From Bacteroidaceae bacterium (GTDB lineage Bacteria > Bacteroidota > Bacteroidia > Bacteroidales > Bacteroidaceae): DNA of 58,575 nucleotides. The position numbers and the translations under genes are program-made. Location of the stretch: positions 1-58,575 of the forward strand of contig JAFRQD010000064.1 of assembly GCA_017428785.1 (NCBI GenBank), given 5' to 3'. Under the pieces are notes generated by a model that saw only the letters and a program-made list of their open reading frames with translations, ran no database searches and was not told the DNA's origin. This document shows, piece after piece, positions 38,703 to 46,866 of this stretch. Within the stretch, counting starts at the first letter, position 1. Each line of letters starts with the position of its first letter.

Positions 38703-38763
38703 CTTCATTTACCATTTAACCATTTACCATTTACCATTTGTTCCCCCTAAAGGGGGCTAGGGA
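38703..38763. repeat. TTTACCA tract plus CCCCCTAAAGGGGG palindrome
   Basis: Three to four copies of TTTACCATTTA are followed by the palindrome TTCCCCCTAAAGGGGGCTAGG between mraY and murD, given here in overlapping parts. The same two repeat types lie side by side at the tdk 3' end (1202-1252). Confidence 0.6.
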
Positions 38764-38768
38764 GTCTT

Positions 38769-40034
38769 CTATCTTATCTTTAATGTTACTATGGCGAGTG
38801 CCGCCATGATGATAGTCACTATCCAGAAGCGGACGGTTATCTTTGATTCAAGCCAACAGCCTTTAGGCCAGTTGATGAGCACCTTGAAGTTGGAGGGCAG
38901 TTGTCCCGGGGCGACGCGGAAGGTGTCGTGCAGCGGCGCACGCTTGAACACGCGCCACTTCAGTCCGCGCCGATTGCCCATCTTGGCATAGTTGGTCTGC
39001 AGGATGACGCTCAAACTCTCCATGAGGAAGACGAAGCACAGCAGCGGCAGCAGCAGTTCCTTGTGTATGATGATGGCCGTCACGCCGATGATGCCGCCGA
39101 TGGCCAGGCTGCCCGTGTCGCCCATGAACACCTGGGCGGGATAGGCGTTGTACCAGAGGAAGCCGATCAATGCGCCGACGAAGGCACAGATGAAGATGAC
39201 GAGTTCCTCCGACCCGGGGATATACATTATATTCAGGTAGGCAGCCATGTGGATGTGGCTGCTCACATAGGCCAGGATGCCGAGCGCGATGCACATTATC
39301 GCCGCGTTGCCTGCGCACAAACCGTCCATTCCATCGTTCAAATTCGAACCGTTGCTGACCGCCATCACAATGAAGGTGGTGACCAGCACGAAGAAGATCC
39401 AACCTGCCGCAGTACGGTATCTGCCCAAGAAGCTGAAGATGTCTGCGTAGTTGAGGTTGTTGTTCTTGACGAACGGGATGGTCGTGATGGTGCTCTTCAC
39501 CTCTTCGCTTCTGTGCGTCACGACTTGCTCAGTGCCTTGCCTCTCATCCTGTATGTTCTCGCAGATAACGGCATCCGGGCTCATCCAGAGCGTCAGGCCG
39601 ACAACCAGGCCGAGCAGCGCTTGTCCGAGCAGTTTCCAGATGGGGCGCATGCCGTCCTTCGTCTTCTTCATCTTGATGTAGTCATCAGCAAAACCGAGTG
39701 CTCCGAGCCATACCGTAGTGAAGAGCATGAGGAGCATGTAGATGTTGCGCAAGCGGCCCAGCAGCAGGCAGGGGATGAGCGTGGCAACAATGATGATGAT
39801 GCCGCCCATGGTGGGCACGCCCTTCTTCTCCACACCGTAGGGGTCGATGCTGGGGTCTCTTTGAGCCTCGCTGCCGTGATGTTTCTTCATCCAGCGGACG
39901 AAGTACTCGCCGAACCACATGGAGATAATGAGGCTCAGCACCAGCGTAAGCACTGCACGGAAGGAGATGTAATGCCACAGATTAGCACCTGAAACTCCGA
40001 ATTCGCCTAAGTATCTGAACAGGTAATATAGCAT
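38769..40034 (-). CDS. mraY: Phospho-N-acetylmuramoyl-pentapeptide-transferase
   Basis: A polytopic enzyme that transfers phospho-MurNAc-pentapeptide from UDP to undecaprenyl phosphate, making lipid I. The 421-residue protein starts MLYYLFRYLGEFGV and has the GVEKKGVPTMGG loop and the FADDYIKM and NLNDGMDGLCAG motifs with the catalytic Asp residues. FMGDTGSLAIGG follows. An insert of ~60 residues with few hydrophobic residues (CENIQDERQGTEQVVTHRSE) sits between membrane segments near 165-195, as in other Bacteroidales MraY proteins. Confidence 0.96.
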   Translation of the reverse strand: MLYYLFRYLGEFGVSGANLWHYISFRAVLTLVLSLIISMWFGEYFVRWMKKHHGSEAQRDPSIDPYGVEKKGVPTMGGIIIIVATLIPCLLLGRLRNIYMLLMLFTTVWLGALGFADDYIKMKKTKDGMRPIWKLLGQALLGLVVGLTLWMSPDAVICENIQDERQGTEQVVTHRSEEVKSTITTIPFVKNNNLNYADIFSFLGRYRTAAGWIFFVLVTTFIVMAVSNGSNLNDGMDGLCAGNAAIMCIALGILAYVSSHIHMAAYLNIMYIPGSEELVIFICAFVGALIGFLWYNAYPAQVFMGDTGSLAIGGIIGVTAIIIHKELLLPLLCFVFLMESLSVILQTNYAKMGNRRGLKWRVFKRAPLHDTFRVAPGQLPSNFKVLINWPKGCWLESKITVRFWIVTIIMAALAIVTLKIR

Positions 40035-40087
40035 GTCTTTTATATGACTTTATGTTGTGTTATTTTGTACTCTTTAGTGTGTCTGAA

Positions 40088-40172
40088 ATCCCCGGCTGCG
40101 GCGATTGCAATCCCCGCGTGCGGCGTTGCCAATCTCCGCGTGCGGCGTTGGGCATTTCCGCAGGCGGCGTTT
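40088..40172. repeat. 85-bp quadruple semi-palindrome element, copy E, inside the dcw operon
   Basis: Four units on the 22-bp period, cores CCGG-CT-GCGG, CCGC-GT-GCGG (twice) and CCGC-AG-GCGG. It sits between murE and mraY, 21 bases after the murE stop. A hairpin (CCCCTTCTGAGGGG) separates it from the murE end. The outer flanks TGAAA and TTTTCA are also inverted. Confidence 0.9.
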
Positions 40173-40192
40173 TCAAGCCCCTTCTGAGGGGG

Positions 40193-41644
40193 TTATATTC
40201 CGAACGCTTCGCGTATCACTTCGTGGTCGTCGAAGTGATGTTTTACCCCCTTAACTATCTGATAATCTTCATGTCCCTTTCCTGCCACGAGGACTACGTC
40301 GCCCGGCTGTGCCATTGTGCAGGCGGTGCGGATGGCTTCCCTGCGATCCACAATGCTGATGACGCTGCGCCTCTGACCGCTGTCGAGGCCTGCCAGCATA
40401 TCGTTTATTATCTCTTGAGGGTCTTCGTTGCGAGGGTTGTCGCTCGTGATGATGACGCGGTCGCTGTTCTTGACGGCTTCCTGGGCCATGAGGGGGCGCT
40501 TGCCCTTGTCCCTGTTGCCGCCAGCGCCGCAGACCGTCCAACACTGGCCTTTGCCCTGCAACACCTCGTTGATGGTTGTGAGGACATTGACGAGGGCGTC
40601 GGGTGTGTGGGCATAATCCACGATGGCTGTGACACCTTCCCTGGAGCGGATGGCCTCGAACCTGCCGTTGACGGGCTTCTGCGCACTGAGCAGGACGAGT
40701 GCCTGTTGCGGCTCGACGCCCAGCATGACGGCGGCTCCATAGACTGCCAAGAGGTTGCTGACGTTGAAGCGCCCCACGAACTGAACGCTGACATCCCTGC
40801 CGTCTATCTCAAGATCCATACCCTCGAAGCTCTCCTCCATGATGCGAGCCTTGAAGTCGGCTGCTGAGTGGAGCGAATACGTCTTGACCGTCGCCTTGCA
40901 GTTCTGCACCATGACCATTCCGTTGCGGTCGTCGGCATTGATGATGGCGAAAGCGTCGGCGGGCAAAGCGTCGAAGAAGCCCTTCTTGGCGTCGCGGTAG
41001 TTCTCGAACGTGCCGTGATAGTCCAGATGGTCGCGCGTCAGGTTGGTGAAGATGCCGCCGCTGAACGAGAGGCCTCCGATGCGCTTCTGGCTGACGCTGT
41101 GACTGCTGACCTCCATGAAGGCATAGGCACAACCCTCGTCGGCCATCTGCCCGAGCAGACGGTTCAGCGTGATGGGGTCGGGAGTCGTTACCTCAGTAGG
41201 TACCGGCTCGCCGTCGATGTAGTTGCAGACGGTACTGCACAGGCCGCACTTGTAGCCCAGCTGGCGGAAGATGTTGTAGAGCACGGTGGCGATGGTCGTC
41301 TTGCCGTTTGTGCCAGTCACGCCGATGAGGTGCATGCGCTTGCTCGGGTCGCCGAAAAAGTGCGTGGCCAGCATGCCGACCACATCCCCTGTATTGGGAT
41401 AGACGAGATAGGTCACATCTTCTTTGATTGTTTCGGGCAACTTCTCGCATACCACCACGCCTGCACCAAGTTCGATGGCCTTGTCGATGAAGGTATGGCC
41501 GTCAACCTGAGTGCCTCGCATGGCTACAAATGCTGCACCTTTCTGGATGCGACGGCTGTCTATCTCGATGCCTGTCACTTCCCTTTCTATGCTTCCCACC
41601 ACCTGCTGTGGCTTGCAATCATGTATGAGTTGCTGTAGTTTCAT
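40193..41644 (-). CDS. murE: UDP-MurNAc-L-Ala-D-Glu:meso-diaminopimelate ligase
   Basis: Cytosolic Mur ligase adding the third stem-peptide residue. With ATG 41644 it has 483 residues. It has the ATP loop [22 protein letters not shown], the [12 protein letters not shown] motif, and [13 protein letters not shown]. The specificity motif near residue 400 reads [12 protein letters not shown] is the form found in meso-diaminopimelate-adding enzymes, so the peptidoglycan is predicted to contain meso-DAP. The frame is open to a TTG at 41653, but the ATG is the better start. Confidence 0.95.
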   Translation of the reverse strand: MKLQQLIHDCKPQQVVGSIEREVTGIEIDSRRIQKGAAFVAMRGTQVDGHTFIDKAIELGAGVVVCEKLPETIKEDVTYLVYPNTGDVVGMLATHFFGDPSKRMHLIGVTGTNGKTTIATVLYNIFRQLGYKCGLCSTVCNYIDGEPVPTEVTTPDPITLNRLLGQMADEGCAYAFMEVSSHSVSQKRIGGLSFSGGIFTNLTRDHLDYHGTFENYRDAKKGFFDALPADAFAIINADDRNGMVMVQNCKATVKTYSLHSAADFKARIMEESFEGMDLEIDGRDVSVQFVGRFNVSNLLAVYGAAVMLGVEPQQALVLLSAQKPVNGRFEAIRSREGVTAIVDYAHTPDALVNVLTTINEVLQGKGQCWTVCGAGGNRDKGKRPLMAQEAVKNSDRVIITSDNPRNEDPQEIINDMLAGLDSGQRRSVISIVDRREAIRTACTMAQPGDVVLVAGKGHEDYQIVKGVKHHFDDHEVIREAFGI

Positions 41645-41653
41645 TGTCTTCAA

Positions 41654-43768
41654 TTAGTTGTTCTTTGGTGATGCTGTCAGTGTGATATATTTGCCTTTGG
41701 TAGCGACAGAACCGGCTGCAATGTCCTGCTTTGTGATCTCTCCGCAGCCATTGATGCGAACTCGCAAGCCTCGCTTCTGCAATGCGAAGACTGCGTCCTT
41801 CACGCCCATGCCGATAACATCGGGAACCTTGTTCAACGAAACGGTGTCCGTTTCAGCCAGGCTGAGCTGCTTCTTCGAAAGGCCCATGCCCTCCACGATG
41901 GCTTCGGCACGCTGCTTGCTGCCTTTCGTCACCTCGGGCACAAAGACAGAGTTCGTGTCGGCGGCTGCAATGGCATTGCGCATAGAGTCTCTCGACATGA
42001 TGTACTGCGATATCTCGCTGAAGACGGGACCGCACTGTCCGCCGCCCGATGCAGGCAAGCCGCTCTTGCGGATGCAGACGATGCAGCTGTACTTGGGGTC
42101 GTCGCTGGGGAAGTAGCCGCAGAAGCTGACCATATACTTGCGGGCTGCATACGAACCTCCCACACTTATCTGTGCCGTTCCTGTCTTGCCGCTCACCTTG
42201 AAGAACTTGCCGCCATTGCCTGCCTTCTTGCCGAGACCGCCGCTCACGACGTGCTCCAGGCAGTACTGGATGTCGCGGAGCGTGGAGGGCTTGCATATAC
42301 GCTCCTTGATGACCTCCGTCGGGAACTCGCGTATCACCATGCCGTCCTTCAGCTCGGCCTTCACGAAACGCGGCTTCACCATCTTGCCGCCGTTGGCAAT
42401 GGCATTGTAGAACGTCAGGGTGCTGATGGGCGGAAGCATCGTCACATAACCGATACTCATCCATGGCAGGTCTGGCTTGCTCCAGAAGCGGTTCTTGTCC
42501 TTTGGATGCGGAACATAAGGCTCACCCCTGCCTACAAATGGAAGATTCAAGGGAATGCCGACGCCTTCGCGATGCAAGCCATCAACATAAGCGGAAGGAT
42601 TGCTTCCATAAGCCTCATCGATTATCTTGCTCACACCGATGTTACTGCTCTGACCGAGGATGTCCTCCACCTTCAATGTGCCATAGCCGCCACGATGCCA
42701 GTTGTGGTCCTTCATGTTTCTGCCATGCATATTGACGATGCCCGGAGCACAATCGACAGACTTGTTCAGGTCTATCTTGCCGTCTTCGAGAGCTACCATA
42801 ATGCTGGCGGTCTTGAATGTCGAGCCAGGCTCCCAGAGGTCACTCACGGCATTGTTCTTCATCTCATAATATTCGCCGTCTTCGCCACGAGTGAGGTTGA
42901 CGATAGCCTTCACGTCGCCTGTCTTCACCTCCATCACGACAGCAACGCCCACCTCGCCGTTCACCAGCTCCTCCTTCAGCTTGCTGCGAAGGGTGCGGTC
43001 GGCAAAGTCCTGTATGTTGATGTCGATAGTCGTGAGGAGGTCGTGCCCGTTCTCTGCCTGAGCATCAATGATGGGAACCCTCCTGTTGCGCACGGTGATG
43101 AAATGCTTCGAGCCAGGCCGTCCTCTAAGGATGCTGTCGAAACTCAACTCGAGGCCGCATTTTGCCTGACTGCTTGTGTCGTTGTACAGCTCGCCAATGG
43201 TGCGGCTTGCCAATCCGCCGTACGGCTTGAGGCGAAGCAGCATCTCGTCGGCATGGAAGCCACTTTTGTACATGCTCTCCCTGAGAAGCGGCAACTCTTT
43301 GCAAGCACGATACTGAACATACGAGGCGAGCTTGGGATAGATGCGCCAAGAGTACTTGCCGCGGCCCTTTCCCTGCACAAGACGCTGGCGGAACCACTCC
43401 GCATCGCGGTCCGGGAAGATACGGGCCAATCCTTGCGCTATGCTGTCGAGGTCAACTCGGAATGCCGAGTCGCGGAACGCTCTTGTCTTTGCCTCAATAC
43501 TCGAATCGGGATCGTGCACGGCGAAGTCCATATAAAGCGCATACTTGGGCACAGTGCCGGAGAGCACCTGGCGGTCGCAAGAAAGGATGTTGCCGCGATT
43601 GGCAGGAATCTTGGCAATCTTGCTGTTACGACCCACTTCCTTCCAATAGTCGCTCTCGGGTGGCAACATTGTATAGAGAGCCTTGCCCAGGATATACAAT
43701 CCTGCCAAGCACATCAGCACGAAGATAACGATGTAGCGTCTTGGGGCTTTATCTTTGTTGGTTTGCAT
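41654..43768 (-). CDS. ftsI: Septal penicillin-binding protein (FtsI/SpoVD-like) with PASTA domain
   Basis: A 704-residue bitopic class B transpeptidase. One membrane span near residues 12-32 is followed by the pedestal domain. The catalytic domain has SxxK in EPGSTFKTASI (about residue 316), SxN in GQSSNIGVSK (about 370) and KTG in VSGKTGTAQIS (about 526). The C-terminal ~60 residues form a PASTA domain (VPDVIGMGVKDAVFALQ). It cross-links septal peptidoglycan with FtsW. The gene lies 10 bases after ftsL. Confidence 0.94.
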   Translation of the reverse strand: MQTNKDKAPRRYIVIFVLMCLAGLYILGKALYTMLPPESDYWKEVGRNSKIAKIPANRGNILSCDRQVLSGTVPKYALYMDFAVHDPDSSIEAKTRAFRDSAFRVDLDSIAQGLARIFPDRDAEWFRQRLVQGKGRGKYSWRIYPKLASYVQYRACKELPLLRESMYKSGFHADEMLLRLKPYGGLASRTIGELYNDTSSQAKCGLELSFDSILRGRPGSKHFITVRNRRVPIIDAQAENGHDLLTTIDINIQDFADRTLRSKLKEELVNGEVGVAVVMEVKTGDVKAIVNLTRGEDGEYYEMKNNAVSDLWEPGSTFKTASIMVALEDGKIDLNKSVDCAPGIVNMHGRNMKDHNWHRGGYGTLKVEDILGQSSNIGVSKIIDEAYGSNPSAYVDGLHREGVGIPLNLPFVGRGEPYVPHPKDKNRFWSKPDLPWMSIGYVTMLPPISTLTFYNAIANGGKMVKPRFVKAELKDGMVIREFPTEVIKERICKPSTLRDIQYCLEHVVSGGLGKKAGNGGKFFKVSGKTGTAQISVGGSYAARKYMVSFCGYFPSDDPKYSCIVCIRKSGLPASGGGQCGPVFSEISQYIMSRDSMRNAIAAADTNSVFVPEVTKGSKQRAEAIVEGMGLSKKQLSLAETDTVSLNKVPDVIGMGVKDAVFALQKRGLRVRINGCGEITKQDIAAGSVATKGKYITLTASPKNN

Positions 43769-43778
43769 AATCAGGGGC

Positions 43779-44273
43779 TTACTCTTTTACATTGATAATA
43801 AACGGCGCTACTTTGCTGGGAGTCAGCGTGCTGTCGCCTTGCTCGCGGAGTTTCTGCTCAAGTTGGCTTTGCCTACAGAGTTGCGTGAGCTCGCTTACAC
43901 GAGTGATGCTTCTGTATCGCCAATCCTTGAGTTCTGCCTCGAGCTCTGTTTCCTTCATCATCTCAACCTGTGCTTGATAGCCATTTGTGATGTAGAGGAA
44001 GACACCGGCCAACACCAGGAGCATCATCTTCCACTGGCTCAGGAACCAGCGAGGAGCAGCATCCAGCATCTGGCGAAGACTGGCAGCGGTCTCTTCATCG
44101 ACATCATCCTCGTCGCCAACAAGCGAACGCATCAGCTTTTCCTTGTTGCTGACGGGCTCCTTCTCTTCTTGAACTTCCGGACTCTCCGGAGTTTCTGAAA
44201 CTTCTGAAGCTTCTGAAGCTTCTGGAATCACTTCCTGGAGTTCCTCGATGTTATCTATCTCTATCTCAGCCAT
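43779..44273 (-). CDS. ftsL: FtsL-like divisome protein
   Basis: A 164-residue bitopic protein in the ftsL position between rsmH and ftsI. A long acidic cytoplasmic N-terminus (about residues 1-78) precedes one membrane span (about 83-98, MMLLVLAGVFLYI) and a short coiled-coil periplasmic part ending in FIINVKE. The acidic region contains a Ser/Glu repeat (EASEASEVSETPESPE) encoded by near-tandem DNA repeats of CTTCTGAAG. The family is poorly conserved in sequence, so the call rests on topology and gene order. Confidence 0.8.
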   Translation of the reverse strand: MAEIEIDNIEELQEVIPEASEASEVSETPESPEVQEEKEPVSNKEKLMRSLVGDEDDVDEETAASLRQMLDAAPRWFLSQWKMMLLVLAGVFLYITNGYQAQVEMMKETELEAELKDWRYRSITRVSELTQLCRQSQLEQKLREQGDSTLTPSKVAPFIINVKE

Positions 44274-44316
44274 AGGTTGTTCCCTATTCCTTAATTTAAT
44301 CTTTAATCCCTAATCT

Positions 44317-45243
44317 TTAATCCCTCTTCCTTGCCACTCGAAGCTTTGCCGAACGGCTGCGAGGATTGCTTTCCAGCTCTTCTTCACTCGGTATGATGAC
44401 GCTGCGATTGACTGCCTCGAGCGGTGCGTTGCTGCGTCCGAAGAGGTCGGTCTCTACTTTTCCTTCGGCATTGCCGGCCTTGACGATGTTCTTCACCATA
44501 CGGTCCTCGAGGGAATGATAGGTGAGGATGCTGAGGCGACCCGCAGGCTTGAGCAGTTCTGTGGCTGCATCGAGCATCTGCCTCAGGGCAACCATCTCGC
44601 CATTTACCTCTATGCGGAGCGCCTGGAAGACACGAGCCAGGTCCTTCTTCTCGCGGTCGTACCCCATCAAAGGCTTGAGCACCTCCACCAGTTCCGTCGT
44701 CGTGGTGATGGGCGTCTGCTGTCGTGCCCTGACGATGCTGGCGGCGATGCGGCGGCTATTCTTCAGTTCTCCATAGAGGTAGAGGATACCCGAGAGTTGC
44801 TCCTCGCTATACTCCTCCACTATCCTCCTTGCATCGAGGCTGGCCTTTCGGTTCATCCTCATGTCGAGCGGAGCGTCGAAACGGAAACTGAAGCCTCGCT
44901 CTTCCTCGTCGAAATGATGACTGCTTACGCCCAGGTCAGCAAGGATGCCGTCCACCTGCTCGTGCCCGTAATAGAGCATCCAATTCTTCAGGAAGCGGAA
45001 GTTGCTGCGGATGAAAGTGAAGTTCGTTTCGCCTTCCAACTCTTTTGCATTCAGCAGAGCATCTTCGTCTTGGTCAAAACTGTAGAGATGTCCTGTGCCC
45101 CCAAGGCGTCGGAGAATCTCTTTGCTGTGACCGCCGCCACCGAATGTGAGGTCGACATATATGCCTCCGGACTTGATGTCCAGTCCGTCGACTGCCTCTT
45201 TCAGCAGTACCGGCACATGATATTCCTCACACTTCGCGTACAT
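44317..45243 (-). CDS. rsmH: 16S rRNA (cytosine1402-N4)-methyltransferase RsmH
   Basis: SAM-dependent methyltransferase that N4-methylates C1402 of 16S rRNA, the same nucleotide that RsmI (also in this window) methylates on the ribose. The 308-residue protein begins with YHVPVLLKEAVDGL, the SAM loop YVDLTFGGGGHSKEIL (about residues 30-45), DQDEDAL, LADLGVSSHHFD and the C-terminal SYHSLEDRMVK-type motif (here TYHSLEDRMVK). Second gene of the dcw cluster. Confidence 0.96.
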   Translation of the reverse strand: MYAKCEEYHVPVLLKEAVDGLDIKSGGIYVDLTFGGGGHSKEILRRLGGTGHLYSFDQDEDALLNAKELEGETNFTFIRSNFRFLKNWMLYYGHEQVDGILADLGVSSHHFDEEERGFSFRFDAPLDMRMNRKASLDARRIVEEYSEEQLSGILYLYGELKNSRRIAASIVRARQQTPITTTTELVEVLKPLMGYDREKKDLARVFQALRIEVNGEMVALRQMLDAATELLKPAGRLSILTYHSLEDRMVKNIVKAGNAEGKVETDLFGRSNAPLEAVNRSVIIPSEEELESNPRSRSAKLRVARKRD

Positions 45244-45261
45244 TATTAATATATTAAGACA

Positions 45262-45283
45262 CCCCTAACCCTCTTAAGGGGGA
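45262..45283. repeat. CCCCTAACCCTCTTAAGGGGG palindrome
   Basis: An inverted repeat of CCCCT and AGGGGG lies in the 59-base gap between rsmH and mraZ. It belongs to the same family of G/C-rich intergenic hairpins as those at 38740 and 55335. Confidence 0.5.
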
Positions 45284-45302
45284 ACCTTTTTCCTTTCCTT
45301 TC

Positions 45303-45758
45303 CTAAAGGGAATCGGTGGATTTCATCATTTCCTCCAGGATGTTCGCCACCTTATCGGGATCGCTGAGGAGGTCTTCGGCAGCTTGCTTGCTCCAGATTT
45401 CGATGGTGTCGTCCACTCCGATGAATCTCACGTCGCTCTTTATGCCAGCATGCTCGAGGTATCGACGGGGGATGAGCATTCGGCCACCGCTGTCGAGGGT
45501 GATGTTCTCTGCATCGGCCGTGAAGAGACGCATGCCCTGACGCTGATGGCGGTCGAAGGGATTGGTGCGGGCCCTGACGCTATCGACCTGAGCATCCCAC
45601 ACACTCTTCGGGTAGAGCACAAGGCAGTTTTCAAAGAGGTCACGACGCAACACGAGGCCTTCCTCCTCTTCCTTTTGCAGGATTTTTCGGAAGACGCTGG
45701 GCACGAAAACACGTCCTTTTTCGTCCGTCTTGGCATCTATGCTACCCGTGAATCTCAT
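45303..45758 (-). CDS. mraZ: Transcriptional regulator MraZ
   Basis: A DNA-binding repressor of the dcw cluster with two AbrB-like half-domains. With ATG 45758 it has 151 residues: first repeat TGSIDAKTDEKGRVFVPSVFR and second repeat ITLDSGGRMLIPRRYLEHAG (quoted in part), each with the GR-x-x-x-P core. The frame is open to 45821, but the -7 box at 45791-45798 lies inside that extension, so the shorter start is required. Two TGGGG boxes overlap the promoter and fit autoregulation. Confidence 0.93.
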   Translation of the reverse strand: MRFTGSIDAKTDEKGRVFVPSVFRKILQKEEEEGLVLRRDLFENCLVLYPKSVWDAQVDSVRARTNPFDRHQRQGMRLFTADAENITLDSGGRMLIPRRYLEHAGIKSDVRFIGVDDTIEIWSKQAAEDLLSDPDKVANILEEMMKSTDSL

Positions 45759-45790
45759 CGTTTTTTCCTTTTTCTTTAGAAAATCTGCTG

Positions 45791-45823
45791 CAAAGATACA
45801 CAATTCCCCACAATTCCCCACAC
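45791..45823 (-). promoter_or_regulatory. mraZ promoter with MraZ-type operator repeats
   Basis: Minus strand: -7 box TATCTTTG at 45791-45798, directly preceded by two exact 10-base direct repeats (TGGGGAATTG), at about 45801-45820, and a partial third. MraZ in other bacteria binds TGGGN repeats spaced 10 bases start to start. The spacing and word match here. Confidence 0.75.
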
Positions 45824-46117
45824 TTTCTGCAAACTTTTTTTTCTTAACCTCTTGACTTATCTTGTTGATAACCCGTCAAAGCGTCACCCTTTTGGTTTCG
45901 CAAAAGCCCATAAATAAAGGACTTTCAGCACTCTATGACATATAAGAAAGAGCTGTTGAAAACTTTTTCACCAACATTACAAAATTGGTGGGGGAAAGTT
46001 TCATTTCGACTGAAATACACCGCACATTTGCCATGTTTATATGCAAAACCACATGTATTATGTGGGTTAACTTACATTAAATATTCTCTGAAGACCTTTT
46101 TTTTGCTCTTTTTTTTG
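45824..46117. other. A/T-rich intergenic region between mraZ and the secreted-protein gene
   Basis: Divergent spacer. A frame is open on the plus strand from 45935, but the promoter box at 46118 and the signal peptide starting at 46157 show that this part is not translated as an N-terminal extension. A TGTTGATAA word near 45859 looks like a weak DnaA box and stands alone. Nothing else is seen. Confidence 0.5.
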
Positions 46118-46125
46118 TACCTTTG
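46118..46125 (+). promoter_or_regulatory. -7 box upstream of the secreted-protein/GH127 pair
   Basis: TACCTTTG matches TAnnTTTG, 31 bases before the ATG at 46157. It sets the true start of the downstream gene. Confidence 0.6.
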
Positions 46126-46156
46126 TTGCCCGAAAGAACACTATAACTTTGTTTAT

Positions 46157-46864
46157 ATGTCACTTAAAAGACTTCTCCCCCTACTTTTGCTTCTCATGAC
46201 AAGAACAGCAAATGCTGCTGACACAGTTACGGACTTCATTCTTGATACGGTAGATAGCGGGGAAGGCTCCTGGCCTTGCCTCTTCTACGAACTGAACTAC
46301 AATTCCGACATCTCGCCGGCGGAAAAGGCCAAGTGGTATGCTCTTGACGAGGACGAGAGCTATTGGCGCGAAGGCATCGGCCCTTTTAGCATCGACCAGA
46401 ACAAGTTCCTCGTCACACAATGGCAGAGCACAGTACACCCTATTCTCATCCGACGCCACTTCACTCTCACAGAAGAGGACTTGCAGAAGATTGAGATTGG
46501 TATAGTCAACCTGACCTACAGCTACGATGAGAACCCGATATTCTGGCTCAACGGCATACGACTGACATCAGCCACAGGCTGGAACGACAACAACTATGCC
46601 ACCTTCCGCCTTCCCAATATCAGGAAGAAACTGCTGGTGAAGGGTGACAATGTCCTTTGTGTCTCTCTGCAGCAAGGTGCCGGAGGCGGACACATCGACT
46701 ACGGACTGTCCGTAACCTACGACCCGACAAGAACAGCCATCAGTCTTATTTCTTCTCCCGAGGAGAAGGAACGTGTGTACAACCTGCTCGGGCAGCAAAT
46801 ATCTGCCGACACAAAACATCAAGGCATTATTATCACACAAGGTAAAAAGATTATTCGTAAATAA
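46157..46864 (+). CDS. Secreted galactose-binding-like domain protein with short C-terminal sorting-like tail
   Basis: A 235-residue exported protein. It has a signal peptide (MSLKRLLPLLLLLMTRTANA) and a ~165-residue beta-rich domain with RRHFTLTEEDLQKIEIGIV, FWLNGIRL and NVLCVSLQQ, the pattern of the jelly-roll sugar-binding domains attached to many glycosidases. The C-terminal ~35 residues (VYNLLGQQIS ... GIIITQGKKIIRK) resemble the degenerate type A sorting tail of Prevotella secreted proteins. The gene ends 2 bases before the GH127-like gene, so both are probably made from one transcript. I infer that it binds the glycan acted on by the neighbour; no enzyme motif is seen. Confidence 0.7.
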   Translation: MSLKRLLPLLLLLMTRTANAADTVTDFILDTVDSGEGSWPCLFYELNYNSDISPAEKAKWYALDEDESYWREGIGPFSIDQNKFLVTQWQSTVHPILIRRHFTLTEEDLQKIEIGIVNLTYSYDENPIFWLNGIRLTSATGWNDNNYATFRLPNIRKKLLVKGDNVLCVSLQQGAGGGHIDYGLSVTYDPTRTAISLISSPEEKERVYNLLGQQISADTKHQGIIITQGKKIIRK

Positions 46865-46866
46865 CA

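Noticed and set aside
45850-45870. DnaA-box-like word TGTTGATAA near mraZ
   Set aside because: It is a single imperfect copy with no cluster or unwinding region, so an origin is not supported.
45935-46156. Long N-terminal extension of the secreted-protein gene
   Set aside because: A -7 promoter box lies inside it and a clean signal peptide begins at 46157.
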